Positions 38,174 to 48,022 are shown, numbered from the stretch's first letter. The stretch: 64,000 bases of DNA from CAYQSU01 sp964420325 (GCA_964420325.1 CAYQSU010000010.1:1-64000), one strand, 5' to 3'. Notes: a model not told the origin generated them from the sequence alone. Numbers and translations: made by a program.

Positions 38174-38664
38174 CGTCCCTGACCTTCGAGCACGGCGTCG
38201 ACCGCCGCGGCGACTGCCGTCCGGTCGGCCTTGCCGGCAAGCAGACGCTCGACGGCGACGGCGGCGACGTCGATGGCGACGTCGCGGATGCCGGCGACGG
38301 CGGCATCGCGCGCGGCGGCGATGCGGCCCTCGGCGGCGGCGACCTCGGCGTGTAGGCGCCCGCTGAGTTCGCCGTGCCGCGCGGCGGCCTCCGCGGCCGC
38401 CATGTCACGGATCTCGCGGACCGTCGACTGAGCCCTGGTGCGGGCGTCCGCCATGGTGCGCTCGTACTCGGCGACGGCGGCTTCGGCATCCTCCTTGAGG
38501 TGCTCGGCCTTGCGCAGACTGTCGCTGATCTTGTGTTCACGCTCCTCAAGGATGTCGCTGATGCGAGGCAGCGCGATCCGCGACATGAGCAGGTAGAGGG
38601 CGATGAAGCTGATGGCCAGCCAGACAATCTGGGGCGACCAGACGGCGGGGTCGAATTGCGGCAT
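38170..38664 (-). CDS. atpG: F0F1 ATP synthase subunit b'
   Basis: This 164-residue homologue of subunit b is typical of photosynthetic and alphaproteobacterial ATP synthases, where b and b' form a heterodimeric stalk. PQFDPAVWSPQIVWLAISF and FIALYLLMSR form the membrane segment; RISDILEEREHKISDSLRKA begins the long helix. The gene name varies (atpG, atpX, atpF2). It lies between atpE and atpF on the minus strand. Confidence 0.93.
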   Translation of the reverse strand: MPQFDPAVWSPQIVWLAISFIALYLLMSRIALPRISDILEEREHKISDSLRKAEHLKEDAEAAVAEYERTMADARTRAQSTVREIRDMAAAEAAARHGELSGRLHAEVAAAEGRIAAARDAAVAGIRDVAIDVAAVAVERLLAGKADRTAVAAAVDAVLEGQGR

Positions 38665-38717
38665 GGTGGTCTGCGGTCCGCCTGCGAAGCGTCGCGCCGG
38701 GGCTCAGGCGACGGACT

Positions 38718-38945
38718 TCAGAACACGAACATCAGCATCAGCGCGACGACGAGGGCGTAGAGCGCCACCGCTTCGACGAGCGCGAACCCGACCCACATCG
38801 GCAGCTGAATCAGCGGTTGCGCCGCCGGATTGCGGGCGAGCGAAGAGATCGTGGTGGCGAAGATGTTGCCGATGCCCGCGCCAACCCCTCCGAGGCCGAC
38901 CACGGCAATACCGGCGCCAATCAGCTTTGCGGCTTCAGCATCCAT
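38718..38945 (-). CDS. atpE: F0 ATP synthase subunit c
   Basis: This 75-residue proteolipid forms the rotor ring. It has two membrane helices, a glycine-rich first helix (GAGIAVVGLGGVGAGIG), the polar loop ARNPAAQP, and the proton-binding Glu58 in FALVEAVALYALV. The ATG at 38945 follows GGGGAAC. It lies between atpB and the b' gene. Confidence 0.97.
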   Translation of the reverse strand: MDAEAAKLIGAGIAVVGLGGVGAGIGNIFATTISSLARNPAAQPLIQLPMWVGFALVEAVALYALVVALMLMFVF

Positions 38946-39018
38946 TTCAGTTCCCCTACCCAGAGGTTGCCCAAAATCAAAGTCAGTCCATCAACGGCGC
39001 GCTGCCGCCCCCTGTTCG

Positions 39019-39756
39019 CTAGTGCATGTGCAGCGCATCGTTGAGGTAGATGCAGCTCAGCACCGTAAACACGTAAGCCTGCAGGATGGCAACCAGAAAC
39101 TCGAGCCCGGTGAGCGCCATGGTGGCCGCCAGAGGGACCACGCCCGAGACCACGAACCCCGCCGCCGCGACGGGAAAGACAAAGCCCGCGAACACCTTGA
39201 GAAGGGTATGGCCGGCGGTCATGTTGGCGAACAGGCGGAGCGACAGGCTCACCGGGCGCGTGAAGTACGACAGCACCTCGATCGGGATCAGCAGCGGAGC
39301 GATGTACCAGGGCGTGCCGTGCGGCAGGAAGAAGCCGAAGAACTTCACGCCGTTCTTGGCGAAGGCGATGACGGTCGTGCCAACGAACACCACCAGCGCC
39401 ATCGAGAGCGTCACCACCAGGTGGCTCGTGTAAGTGAAGCTGTAGGGGATCATCCCCAGCAAGTTGCCGAGCAGGACGAACATGAACAGCGTGAAGATGA
39501 ACGGGAAGTAGGGCCTGCCGGCGGGTCCGACGTTTTGCCGGATCATGTTGCCGATGAACTCGTAGACGATCTCCGCCAGCGACTGCAGCCGCCCCGGCAC
39601 CAGCGATCGCTCGCGGACGCTGAGGGTCAGGAACGCCGTTGCCACCACCACCGCCGCGACCATCAGGAGACTGGAGTTGGTGAAGGAGGCGTCGACGCCG
39701 CCGATGTCGATCGGTACGAGCGTCTTGATCTCGAACTGCTCAAGAGGACTGGCCAC
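39019..39756 (-). CDS. atpB: F0 ATP synthase subunit a
   Basis: This 245-residue membrane subunit forms the proton half-channels. Conserved segments are YFPFIFTLFMFVLLGNLLGM and SLSLRLFANMTAGH with the essential arginine. The C-terminal helix is LEFLVAILQAYVFTVLSCIY. The start is GTG at 39756, overlapping the end of atpI by 17 bases. Confidence 0.97.
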   Translation of the reverse strand: MASPLEQFEIKTLVPIDIGGVDASFTNSSLLMVAAVVVATAFLTLSVRERSLVPGRLQSLAEIVYEFIGNMIRQNVGPAGRPYFPFIFTLFMFVLLGNLLGMIPYSFTYTSHLVVTLSMALVVFVGTTVIAFAKNGVKFFGFFLPHGTPWYIAPLLIPIEVLSYFTRPVSLSLRLFANMTAGHTLLKVFAGFVFPVAAAGFVVSGVVPLAATMALTGLEFLVAILQAYVFTVLSCIYLNDALHMH

Positions 39757-40162
39757 GTCTCGTCCCGCCCTTTCTTCCCGGTTCCTCTTTTCGCTTCACG
39801 CCCGTCGGACCCGACACGGCCCGCTCCGCTTCCGTCGGGCTCGGCACCGGACGGTAGCCCGCAGCCATGCCCAGCCCCACCGCCGTCCGATACACGTTCA
39901 ACATCCCGGCAATGGCGCCGACGAAGAAGAACACGACAAACAGCCACGGCGACGTTCCCAGCCAGCGGTCGAGCAGGAACCCGATAAACGCCCCGACGGC
40001 CAGACCCGCAACCAGGTGCGAGGCGACCGCGAACGCCATCCCCAGCCCACTCTGCGGCCGGCCCATCGGAGACTCGGGGGCCGGCGGCTCGACCTCAGCT
40101 CGCAGCTCCTTCAGCCGGGCTTCCAGATCCGCGAGAGACCGAGAAGGGCGCCTTCGTTCCAT
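39740..40162 (-). CDS. atpI: AtpI-type ATP synthase assembly protein
   Basis: This small membrane protein (140 residues) has two helices (FAVASHLVAGLAVGAFIGFL and WLFVVFFFVGAIAGMLNVY) separated by LDRWLGTSP. AtpI proteins help assemble the c-ring and may bind magnesium. I chose ATG 40162, giving MERRRPSRSLADLEARLKEL; the frame is open to 40300 but the added residues are unlike the family. It is the first gene of the F0 operon. Confidence 0.85.
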   Translation of the reverse strand: MERRRPSRSLADLEARLKELRAEVEPPAPESPMGRPQSGLGMAFAVASHLVAGLAVGAFIGFLLDRWLGTSPWLFVVFFFVGAIAGMLNVYRTAVGLGMAAGYRPVPSPTEAERAVSGPTGVKRKEEPGRKGGTRRGQSS

Positions 40163-40319
40163 CAGATCCGCCGCGAAGCCCCGCCGTGGGGCCAGACTCG
40201 CGCCGTTGCGCGGCGCAACATAGAGGCCGCCCTCAACCCTGTCAAGAATCAACGGCCGACGACCGTCCCCCGCTTTCCGCCGGTAAGACGCTGAAATCAC
40301 ACACGTTGGGTTCGCCGCT

Positions 40320-43300
40320 TCAGGCCGTTCGGCGCAAGGCCTCGGCGCGCCGCAGGTCGACCGAGACGAGCTGAGAGATGCCGCGCTCGGCCATGGTGAC
40401 GCCGAACAGGCGGTCCATGCGCGCCATCGTCATGCGGTGGTGGGTGATGATCAGGAAGCGCGTGCCGCCGGCCGCCGCCAGTTCCTCGAGCAGGCTGCAG
40501 AAGCGGTCGACGTTGGCGTCGTCGAGCGGCGCATCGACCTCGTCGAGGACGCAGATCGGCGCCGGGTTGGTGCGGAACACCGCGAACACCAGCGCCAGGG
40601 TGGCGAGGGCCTGCTCGCCTCCCGACAACAGCGACAGCGCCTGCAGGCGCTTGCCGGGCGGGCTCGCGATGATCTCCAGGCCCGCTTCCAGGGGGTCGTC
40701 GGACTCGGTGAGTGCCAGGTGCGCACGGCCACCGCCGAAAAGGCGCGCGAACAGCTCGCGGAAATGGCGGTCCGTCTGCTCGAACGAGGCGAGAAGGCGC
40801 TGCCGGCCTTCGCGATCGAGCTCGCCGATGCCCCGCCTCAGCTTGGCGATCGCCTGGACGAGATCGTCGCGCTCGCGGGCGAGAGTGGCGATGCGTTGAC
40901 CCTGCTCCTCGGCCTCCTGGTCGGCGCGGAGATTGACGGGACCCATCAGGTCCCGCTCCCGACGCAGGCGTTCGAGGCGGCTCTCGGCGGCTTCGATGTT
41001 GCCGCCGGCGCTCTCGGCCCCGAGGTCGGCGATCCGGGCGAGGTGCTCGGGGGCGGTGTCGAGCAGCTCGGTGATGTGCGCGGCGAGCGTGCCGCGCACC
41101 CGTTCCGCCTGCTCGACCGCCGCCTCGGCGCGGATCCGGTCCTCCCGGACCTGGGCGAGCAGGATCTCGGCCGCGCGCAACGTCCGGTCGGCATCCGCCA
41201 GCCCGGACTCCGCCAGCGCCAGAGCGTCGGCCGCCTGCCCCCGCCGGGCCTCGGCGTCCTGGATCTCGCCCATCAGCCGCGAGCGGGTCCCTGCGATCTC
41301 CGCAGGCAGACTCCGAAGACGGGCGTGGTCGATCTCGGCAGCCCGCTGCCGCGAGGTGAGGACCTCGAGGTGGCCGAGTGCGGTCTCCCGCCGGGTCGTC
41401 CAGGACGCGCTCTCCCGTCCGATGGTGTCGAGCCGGCGGCGCCGGCCTTCGGCCTCTCGCAGGAGCGCGTCCACCGCGGCTTGGCGTTCGGCCTGAAACG
41501 ACCGCCGAGCGTCGAGCCGGCGGCGCAGGTCGGCGAGACGCTCCCGCGCCACCGCGGGGTCGGCGAGCGCTTGAAGCTCGGCCGCGACGGTGGCGAGCCT
41601 CGATTCGGTTTCCTGCAGCTCCGCGTCGATGGCTTCGGCGGCGTGGGCGAGCGCGGCGGCGTGCGCGGCGGCGCGGTCCGCCCGTTCGCGCGCCAGGGCG
41701 TGCAGGTGTCTCGCGCGTTCGAAGGCTGCCTCGGCAGCGCTGCAGGCGGTGCGTGCCTCGCGGCAGACGGCGGCGGCGGCGGCGGCGCGCTCCTTCGCCC
41801 CGGTCGCAGCGACGGTGCACGCGGAGAGCCGGCCGGCGGCCGCGGACATCAGGGAGTCCACCTCGGTGAGCCGGTTGCGTTGGCGAAGCCGGGCCGCCGC
41901 CGCCGAGGCGGCGGGCGACACCGCAAAGCCGTCCCATCGCCACAGCGCACCGTCGCGGCTCACCAGCCGTTGGCCGGGACGCAGCGACGACTGCAGGCGA
42001 TCGCCCTCGGCCGTGCACTCGACGATGCCGATGTGCCCGAGCCGCCGCTCCAGCGCCGCCGGACCCCGGACCAGCTCGGACAGCGGCCGCACGCCGGCGG
42101 GGAGCGGCTCCGCGGCCATTGGGCCGAGGCTCCGCCACCGTGCGGGCGCGCTCTCATCGATCGGCGCCAGGAGATCGTCACCCAGCGCCGCGCCGAGGAC
42201 GACCTCGGAGCCCGGTTCCAGGGTCAGCGCGTCCAGCACCGGCGCAGCACCGCCGGCCTCGCCCGATGCCAGGAGCTGGGCGAGGGCGTCCGCCTCCGCC
42301 TTCAGCCGCGCGTGGGCCGTTTCGGCCGCACGCCGTTCCTCGGCCGCGGCCTCCGACCGGCTCTCGGCCTCGGCGAGGCTCCGCTCGGCCGCGTCCAGGG
42401 CCTCCCTGGCGCGGTCGAGGTGTTCCTGGGCGCTCGCCGCTTCGGCCTCGGCGCGGCCGGCCAGGGCGGTGTCCAGCCCCTGCGCATCGAGCGTGCGGCG
42501 CTGGCGGGCGATGTCCTCGGCGCGGTCGGCGAGCCGCTTTCTTCGCGTTTCGTGGTCGTGGCGGGCGCGTGTCAGCGCCGCCCGTCCGGCCTCGCTGGCG
42601 GCAACAGCCTCGGCGAGGGCGACCACGCGGGCATCGAGCCCGGCGACCTCGGCGGCGGCCGCGGCGAGGCCCTGCCGCGCCGCATCCAGCGCGTTCCGCT
42701 CGCCCTGCCGGCGGGCTTCGAGGCGAATCCGTTCACTGTCGAGCTCGGCCAGCGTCGCGTCCGCCTCGGCGCTCAGGCTCCGCTCGCGACCGAGGTCGGC
42801 GGCAATCTGCCCGAGGCGCGTCGCACTCGCCGCGTGATCGGTCTCCATCCTCCGTTCCTCGGCCTGCAGGGCCTCCTGAGCGAGGAGCAGCCCTTGCAGG
42901 CGGACGGCCGCCTCGTTCTCGGCCCGCCGCCGCTCCGGCAGGGCTGACGCCGCCTCAAGCTGACGCGCCGACGCAGCCGCCGCCCGGGCCGTGAGATCGG
43001 CAACGGCCGTCTCGGCGCTGTGGAGGCGCTCCCGGGCGTCGCTCTCGGCGGCGGTCGCGGCATGCCAGCGGCAGGCATAGATCAGTGCCTCGGTCTTGCG
43101 GATCTGGTCGGCGAGCGTCCGATAGCGGGCGGCCTGGCGCGCCTGCTTCTTCAGGCTCTGGACCTGCGCATCGAGGGCGGCCAGCACGTCCTGGATGCGC
43201 TCCAGGTTGGCTTCGGCGGCGCGCAGCCGGAGCTCGGCCTCATGCCGCCGGGTGTGCAGCCCGGTGATGCCGGCGGCCTCCTCTAGGAGGGTCCGCCGCT

Positions 43301-43778
43301 CCCAGGGCTTGGCAGCGATCAGCTTGCCGACTTGGCCCTGGCTGACCAGCGCCGTCGATCGGGCGCCGGTCGCGGCGTCGGCGAACAGGAGCTGTACGTC
43401 CCGCGCCCTCACCTCGCGGCCGTTGACCCGGTAGGTCGAGCCGCGGCCGCGCTCGATGCGGCGACAGACCTCCAGATTGTCGAAGGCGTCGAACGGCGGC
43501 GGCGCGGAGCGGGCGCCGTTGTCGATCTCGATCGTCACCTCGGCGAGGCTCCGCTGCGGGCGGTCGGCGGTGCCGGCGAAGACCACGTCGTCCATCTCGC
43601 CGCCGCGCATCTGTTTCGCCGAGCTCTCGCCCATCACCCAGCGAAGGGCCTCGACCAGGTTGGACTTGCCGCAACCGTTGGGACCGACGATGCCCGTCAA
43701 TCCCGGCGCGATATCGAGCTCGGTCGGATCGATGAAGGACTTGAAGCCGAACAGCCGAAGCTTGGTGAAGAGCAGCAC
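40320..43778 (-). CDS. smc: chromosome partition protein SMC
   Basis: This 1152-residue structural maintenance of chromosomes ATPase condenses and segregates DNA with ScpA and ScpB. The N-terminal head has Walker A GPNGCGKSN (near 32-40). Two long coiled-coil arms flank a hinge around residues 490-650. The C-terminal head has the signature LSGGEQALATLALVFAV and Walker B ICVLDEVDAPLDD. The start is GTG at 43778, giving the usual LLFTKLRLFGFKSF opening. It lies 16 bases after the DsbA-like gene, with atpI downstream on the same strand. Confidence 0.97.
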   Translation of the reverse strand: MLLFTKLRLFGFKSFIDPTELDIAPGLTGIVGPNGCGKSNLVEALRWVMGESSAKQMRGGEMDDVVFAGTADRPQRSLAEVTIEIDNGARSAPPPFDAFDNLEVCRRIERGRGSTYRVNGREVRARDVQLLFADAATGARSTALVSQGQVGKLIAAKPWERRTLLEEAAGITGLHTRRHEAELRLRAAEANLERIQDVLAALDAQVQSLKKQARQAARYRTLADQIRKTEALIYACRWHAATAAESDARERLHSAETAVADLTARAAAASARQLEAASALPERRRAENEAAVRLQGLLLAQEALQAEERRMETDHAASATRLGQIAADLGRERSLSAEADATLAELDSERIRLEARRQGERNALDAARQGLAAAAAEVAGLDARVVALAEAVAASEAGRAALTRARHDHETRRKRLADRAEDIARQRRTLDAQGLDTALAGRAEAEAASAQEHLDRAREALDAAERSLAEAESRSEAAAEERRAAETAHARLKAEADALAQLLASGEAGGAAPVLDALTLEPGSEVVLGAALGDDLLAPIDESAPARWRSLGPMAAEPLPAGVRPLSELVRGPAALERRLGHIGIVECTAEGDRLQSSLRPGQRLVSRDGALWRWDGFAVSPAASAAAARLRQRNRLTEVDSLMSAAAGRLSACTVAATGAKERAAAAAAVCREARTACSAAEAAFERARHLHALARERADRAAAHAAALAHAAEAIDAELQETESRLATVAAELQALADPAVARERLADLRRRLDARRSFQAERQAAVDALLREAEGRRRRLDTIGRESASWTTRRETALGHLEVLTSRQRAAEIDHARLRSLPAEIAGTRSRLMGEIQDAEARRGQAADALALAESGLADADRTLRAAEILLAQVREDRIRAEAAVEQAERVRGTLAAHITELLDTAPEHLARIADLGAESAGGNIEAAESRLERLRRERDLMGPVNLRADQEAEEQGQRIATLARERDDLVQAIAKLRRGIGELDREGRQRLLASFEQTDRHFRELFARLFGGGRAHLALTESDDPLEAGLEIIASPPGKRLQALSLLSGGEQALATLALVFAVFRTNPAPICVLDEVDAPLDDANVDRFCSLLEELAAAGGTRFLIITHHRMTMARMDRLFGVTMAERGISQLVSVDLRRAEALRRTA

Positions 43779-43794
43779 CTGGCGGGCCGTCCGG

Positions 43795-44424
43795 CTATTG
43801 CGCGGTGGCCGGCGCCGGTCCGGCGGCGGCGAGCTGCCGCTCGATGACGGCTCTGAAGGTTGTGAAATCGGCGGCGCCGGTGACGCGTTCGTCGTTGACG
43901 AAGAACGTCGGCGTCGAATGGATCTCGCGCGCCTGCGACGCCTCTTCGGCCTGCTTGCGGATGCCGATCATCAGCTTTCCGTTGTTGAGGCAGGCGCGGA
44001 AGTCGGCCTCCGTGAGACCCGCTCCGACCGCCACGCTTTCCAGGTCCTTGAGCGGTTTCTCGCTCCGCGCCCAGGTCGCCTGGCTCCGAAACAGCGCCTC
44101 GAGGACCTCGAAGTAGCGCTCGTTTTCGACGCATCGCGCCACCATCGCCGCGCCCAGCGCCAGCGTATCGAGGGGGAAGTCGTGGTACACCAGGCGGACC
44201 TTGCCGGTGGCCACGTAGGCCTCCTTGATCAGAGGCAGAGTCTCGCGATGGAACGAGGCACAGTGGGGGCAGGTCAGCGACGAGAACTCGACGAGCGTCA
44301 CGGGCGCGTCCGGCGCGCCCAGCGAGCGCTCGGCGAGGAGCGGTTCAAGGGGATCGACCTCGGTTGCCGCGGCGGCCGAGCCGGTGATCACGCAAATGGC
44401 TAGAGCTTGTATCAAACGTCGCAA
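43795..44424 (-). CDS. DsbA-family periplasmic thiol oxidoreductase
   Basis: This protein of about 209 residues has a signal sequence (LIQALAICVITGSAAAA) and a thioredoxin fold with a helical insert. The active site is CPHC in SSLTCPHCASFH, and the cis-Pro loop is STPTFFVN. Such proteins introduce or shuffle disulfides in the periplasm. I chose TTG 44424 because GGAG precedes it and it gives a normal signal peptide. The frame is open to 44547, but that part overlaps the upstream DUF721 gene. It precedes smc. Confidence 0.87.
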   Translation of the reverse strand: MRRLIQALAICVITGSAAAATEVDPLEPLLAERSLGAPDAPVTLVEFSSLTCPHCASFHRETLPLIKEAYVATGKVRLVYHDFPLDTLALGAAMVARCVENERYFEVLEALFRSQATWARSEKPLKDLESVAVGAGLTEADFRACLNNGKLMIGIRKQAEEASQAREIHSTPTFFVNDERVTGAADFTTFRAVIERQLAAAGPAPATAQ

Positions 44425-44503
44425 CGGAGGCTCTCCGTACACAAGATGTTGAACGACTATAGTGAGGGACAACGGCGCCGACAAGCCTTCCCTGCGGGCC
44501 CGG

Positions 44504-45070
44504 TCACGGCGTGTCGCGGGCCTTCGCCGCGCCGGTCCCCTCACCATCCGGACCCGCCGGCCGCCGGCCGATGACCGAGCGCCCGAACGAGTCGAGGGCG
44601 TCGCGGAGCTCGGGGTCTGCGACCACTGCCAGCACGCGGCCGAGCTCGGCCTCTTCGGTCCTGCTCAGAGGCCGTGGCGGCGCGACGTCTTGGCCGGGGC
44701 GCCGTGGAATCGGCCCGTGAACGAACTGCAGGCGGGCGATGGCGCCGTAGCCGAAGTAGGTGTTGACGCGCGCGATGAGCTCCGGCTGCAGATGCTGCAA
44801 TTCGAGCGCAAGGCCGCCGCTGGCGACGCGGAGGCGGAGCGTGCCGCCGGTCCGACCGCGTGCCGGGAAGCTCACCTTCTCGGGCGTGCTAACCCTGGCG
44901 AGGTGATCGCCGACGATGGCCGGCCACTCGGCGACGAGTGCCGCGTCGGCGAACCCACGCCGCCGGAACAACGGGCTCGTGAGCCTGGTGACGGCCTCGG
45001 CAATGGCGCGGGGCTGGCGGGCGCCGGATCTCATGGCCTCGATCGCGGATGCTTGCGGTCCGGCCGACAT
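44504..45070 (-). CDS. DUF721 (DciA-like) protein
   Basis: This 188-residue protein has the DUF721 core: LFRRRGFADAALVAEWPAIV and GDHLARVSTPEKVSFPA, then a segment with LRLRVASGGLALELQHLQPE, followed by a KH-like LIARVNTYFGYGAIARLQF. Some DUF721 proteins are the DciA helicase operator that helps load DnaB; in alphaproteobacteria the domain is often N-terminal with a variable tail, as here. The replication role is inference from the family. It is divergent from mutY, with 17 bases between the starts. Confidence 0.8.
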   Translation of the reverse strand: MSAGPQASAIEAMRSGARQPRAIAEAVTRLTSPLFRRRGFADAALVAEWPAIVGDHLARVSTPEKVSFPARGRTGGTLRLRVASGGLALELQHLQPELIARVNTYFGYGAIARLQFVHGPIPRRPGQDVAPPRPLSRTEEAELGRVLAVVADPELRDALDSFGRSVIGRRPAGPDGEGTGAAKARDTP

Positions 45071-45087
45071 GCTATGGAGTTCCGGTC

Positions 45088-46197
45088 ATGGGCACAACCG
45101 GCGAAGCACCCGATCAACCAAGCGTGAACGGGCTGAGGGAGCGGCTGCTCGCCTGGTACGAGGGCCATCGCCGGGATCTGCCATGGCGGGCGCATCCCGG
45201 CGACCGGCCCGACCCCTATGCGGTGTGGCTCAGCGAGATCATGCTGCAGCAGACCACGGTCGGCGCGGTACGGCCGTACTTCCAGGCGTTCATGGCCCGC
45301 TGGCCCAGCCTCCGGGATCTCGCCGCCGCCGGGCTCGATGACGTCCTCGTCGCCTGGCAGGGGCTCGGCTACTATTCCCGCGCCCGCCACCTCCATGCGT
45401 GCGCGCAGCGGCTCGTCGGACGGCACGCCGGCCAGTTCCCCGACGACGAAGCGCACCTCCTAGAGCTCCCCGGCGTCGGCGCCTACACGGCGGCCGCCAT
45501 CGCCGCCATCGCCTTCGGGCGGCCGGTCGTCCCGGTGGACGGCAACGTGGTGCGGGTGCTGAGCCGCCTGGGCGCCGTGCCGACGCCGATGCCGCGCGCC
45601 AGAGGAAAGGTGGCGGTGCTGGCCCAGGCGTTCGCGTCGCCGATCCGGGCCGGCGATTTCGCCCAGGCACTGATGGACCTCGGAGCCACGGTGTGCCTGC
45701 CGCGACGGCCGCGGTGTTCGGTCTGCCCCTGGCGGGGCGACTGCCGGGCCTTCGGCGAAGGTCGGCCGGACGGCTATCCGATCCGGGCGCCACTGCGGCC
45801 GCGGCCGGAGCGACGGGGCGTGGCGTTCTGGGTCGAGCGCAGCGATGGCGCCGTGCTCTTGCGCCGCCGGCCGGACCGGGGTCTGCTCGGCGGCATGATG
45901 GAGGTTCCGACCACCGCCTGGCGGGAGGAGCCGTGGAGTGATGCCGAAGCCGCAGGCGAGGCGCCGGTTGCGGCCACTTGGAGCCGCCTTGCCGGGACCG
46001 TCCGCCATACGTTCACCCACTTCCACCTGGAGCTCACGGTGCTGGCCGGCCGCGTCGGCGACGGCGCCGAAGCCGACGGCGTCTGGTGCCGGCCCGCGCG
46101 GTTCGCCGAGCAGGCCCTGCCGACGGTCATGAAGAAGGTGGCCCGGCACGCCGGCCTCGCGGCGCCGGCAAGCGGACGGGCAAATCACTTGTCGTAG
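45088..46197 (+). CDS. mutY: A/G-specific adenine DNA glycosylase MutY
   Basis: This 369-residue enzyme removes adenine mispaired with 8-oxoguanine. It has LPWRAHPGDRPDPYAVWLSE, the catalytic glutamate in SEIMLQQTTV, the helix-hairpin-helix LPGVGAYTAAAI, and the aspartate in VPVDGNVVRVLSRL. The 4Fe-4S ligands are spaced C-x6-C-x2-C-x5-C (CLPRRPRCSVCPWRGDC). The C-terminal part is a Nudix-like domain for 8-oxoG recognition (VRHTFTHFHLEL). I chose ATG 45088. Its 3' end overlaps the convergent apt by 13 bases. Confidence 0.95.
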   Translation: MGTTGEAPDQPSVNGLRERLLAWYEGHRRDLPWRAHPGDRPDPYAVWLSEIMLQQTTVGAVRPYFQAFMARWPSLRDLAAAGLDDVLVAWQGLGYYSRARHLHACAQRLVGRHAGQFPDDEAHLLELPGVGAYTAAAIAAIAFGRPVVPVDGNVVRVLSRLGAVPTPMPRARGKVAVLAQAFASPIRAGDFAQALMDLGATVCLPRRPRCSVCPWRGDCRAFGEGRPDGYPIRAPLRPRPERRGVAFWVERSDGAVLLRRRPDRGLLGGMMEVPTTAWREEPWSDAEAAGEAPVAATWSRLAGTVRHTFTHFHLELTVLAGRVGDGAEADGVWCRPARFAEQALPTVMKKVARHAGLAAPASGRANHLS

Positions 46198-46700
46198 CTG
46201 ACCAGGCTCGTGAACGGGACGTCGAGGGCGGCGCGGCCGTTGAGGAAGGTGAGCTCGATGATGCAGGCGGCCCCGGCCACGATCGCGCCGGCACGCCGGA
46301 ACAGATCGATTGCCGCCCGCATGGTGCCGCCGGTGGCGAGGAGGTCGTCGAGGATGACCACGCGCTGGCCGGGCTCGACGGCGTCATGCTGGATCTCGAT
46401 GGTGTCGGTGCCGTACTCGAGTGCATACTCGTAGGGCAGGGTCCTTCCGGGCAGCTTGCCCTTCTTGCGGACCATCACGAAGCCGAGGCCGAGCTTGAGG
46501 GCGAGCGGCGCGGCGACCAGAAACCCTCGCGACTCGATGCCGGCGAGCAGATCCGGCTGGTGCCGGCTGATGGCCCTGGCCAGGCGGCCCATGGCGACGG
46601 ACCAGGCGTCGGCGTGGGACAAGAGAGAAGAGATGTCGTAAAACAGGATGCCGGGCTTGGGGAAATCGGCGATGGTTCGGATATGGTCCCTGATGTCCAT
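46185..46700 (-). CDS. apt: adenine phosphoribosyltransferase
   Basis: This 171-residue purine salvage enzyme makes AMP from adenine and PRPP. IRTIADFPKPGILFYDIS is the start, AGIESRGFLVAAPLAL follows, and VVILDDLLATGGTMRAAI is the PRPP-binding loop. I chose ATG 46700, preceded by AAGGAGC; an ATG ten codons upstream is also possible. It overlaps the end of mutY. Confidence 0.95.
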   Translation of the reverse strand: MDIRDHIRTIADFPKPGILFYDISSLLSHADAWSVAMGRLARAISRHQPDLLAGIESRGFLVAAPLALKLGLGFVMVRKKGKLPGRTLPYEYALEYGTDTIEIQHDAVEPGQRVVILDDLLATGGTMRAAIDLFRRAGAIVAGAACIIELTFLNGRAALDVPFTSLVSYDK

Positions 46701-46928
46701 GCGTCGCTGCTCCTTCCCTTGGCCGGCCACCGGGCGCGCATCCTAGCCGCCGCTGCCGGCGGTGACAAACGATCAAGACGGGGCACCCTTGATCGGCGCC
46801 CGCTCGCGGCCAGCCGTACCGGCCACTCGGCCTGGCGGGTTGCGCTCACCGGCCACCAAACGCTAGGCTGTTTGCAGCCAACGGCTTTTGGCTGGATCAA
46901 CGCCCAATGGAAGGGAGGACCGCAGCGC

Positions 46929-47921
46929 ATGAAGAGAAACGTTGTCAAGGGATTGGGAGCGACCTTCCTGGTCGGTCTCACAGCCGCCCTCTTCGCACCG
47001 GCCGACCGCGCCGGGGCGGCCGAACAGAAGTTCATCACCATCGGCACCGGCGGGGTCACCGGCGTCTATTATCCGGCCGGCGGTGCCATCTGCCGGCTCG
47101 TCAACAAGGGCCGCAAGGAGCACGGCATCCGCTGCTCGGTCGAGAGCACCGGCGGCTCCGTCTACAACGTCAACACCATCCGTGCCGGCGAGCTCGACAT
47201 GGGTGTCGTCCAGTCGGACGTCCAGCACAAGGCCTACCACGGCGAGGGGACGTTCGCCGACCAAGGGCCGTTCAAGGAGCTGCGGGCGGTGTTCTCGCTC
47301 CATCCCGAGCCGTTCACCGTCGTCGCTCGCGCCGACGCCAAGATCAGGACGTTCGACGATCTGAAAGGCAAGCGGGTGAACATCGGCAACCCCGGCTCCG
47401 GACAGCGTGACACCATGGACGAGGTGATGCGGGCGAAGGGCTGGACGACGGCCGACTTCACTCTCGCCTCCGAGCTCAAGTCGGCGGAACAGTCGGCCGC
47501 CCTCTGCGACAACAAGATCGACGCCATGGTGTTCACCGTCGGCCACCCGAGCGGCTCGATCAAGGAGGCGACGACGTCCTGCGACAGCATCATCGTCGAC
47601 GTTTCGGGCCCGGTGATCGACAAGCTGGTGCAGGACAACGCGTACTACCGTCTCGCCGTCATTCCGGGCGGCATGTACCGCGGCACCGACGAGGACGTGA
47701 AGACGTTCGGTGTCGGCGCCACCTTCGTCAGCGCGACCAGCGTCCCGGAGGACGTCGTCTACCACGTCGTCAAGGCGGTGTTCGAGAACTTCGAGGACCT
47801 CACGAAGCTGCACCCCGCCTTCGAGACGCTGAAGAAGGAGGAGATGACCAAGGACGGCCTGTCAGCGCCCCTCCACGACGGCGCGGCGAAGTACTACAAG
47901 GAAGCGGGCCTGATGAAGTAG
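46929..47921 (+). CDS. TAXI-family TRAP transporter substrate-binding protein (first copy)
   Basis: This 330-residue periplasmic protein has a Sec signal (residues 1 to about 31, ending in GAA) and the TAXI pattern: FITIGTGGVTGVYYPAGGAI, then CSVESTGGSVYNVNTIRAGE and VQSDVQHKAYHGEG. Later come LKGKRVNIGNPGSGQRDT and a lysine-rich C-terminus. It delivers a small organic solute, which cannot be named from sequence, to the permease encoded downstream. The ATG at 46929 follows GGGAGGACC. The 228 bases up to apt hold no other gene. Confidence 0.9.
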   Translation: MKRNVVKGLGATFLVGLTAALFAPADRAGAAEQKFITIGTGGVTGVYYPAGGAICRLVNKGRKEHGIRCSVESTGGSVYNVNTIRAGELDMGVVQSDVQHKAYHGEGTFADQGPFKELRAVFSLHPEPFTVVARADAKIRTFDDLKGKRVNIGNPGSGQRDTMDEVMRAKGWTTADFTLASELKSAEQSAALCDNKIDAMVFTVGHPSGSIKEATTSCDSIIVDVSGPVIDKLVQDNAYYRLAVIPGGMYRGTDEDVKTFGVGATFVSATSVPEDVVYHVVKAVFENFEDLTKLHPAFETLKKEEMTKDGLSAPLHDGAAKYYKEAGLMK

Positions 47922-48022
47922 AGGTTCCCGGGGGAACGGCCGCGGCCGCCGTTCCCTCGCCGTCCTGGGGCCCGCCCGCAATCCGGCGTCAAGAGCGGGT
48001 CGCGGGCGGTCGGGAGGTGGCC

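Noticed and set aside
40437..42947. An 836-codon plus-strand frame
   Set aside because: It is antisense to smc, whose motifs at both ends prove the minus-strand reading.
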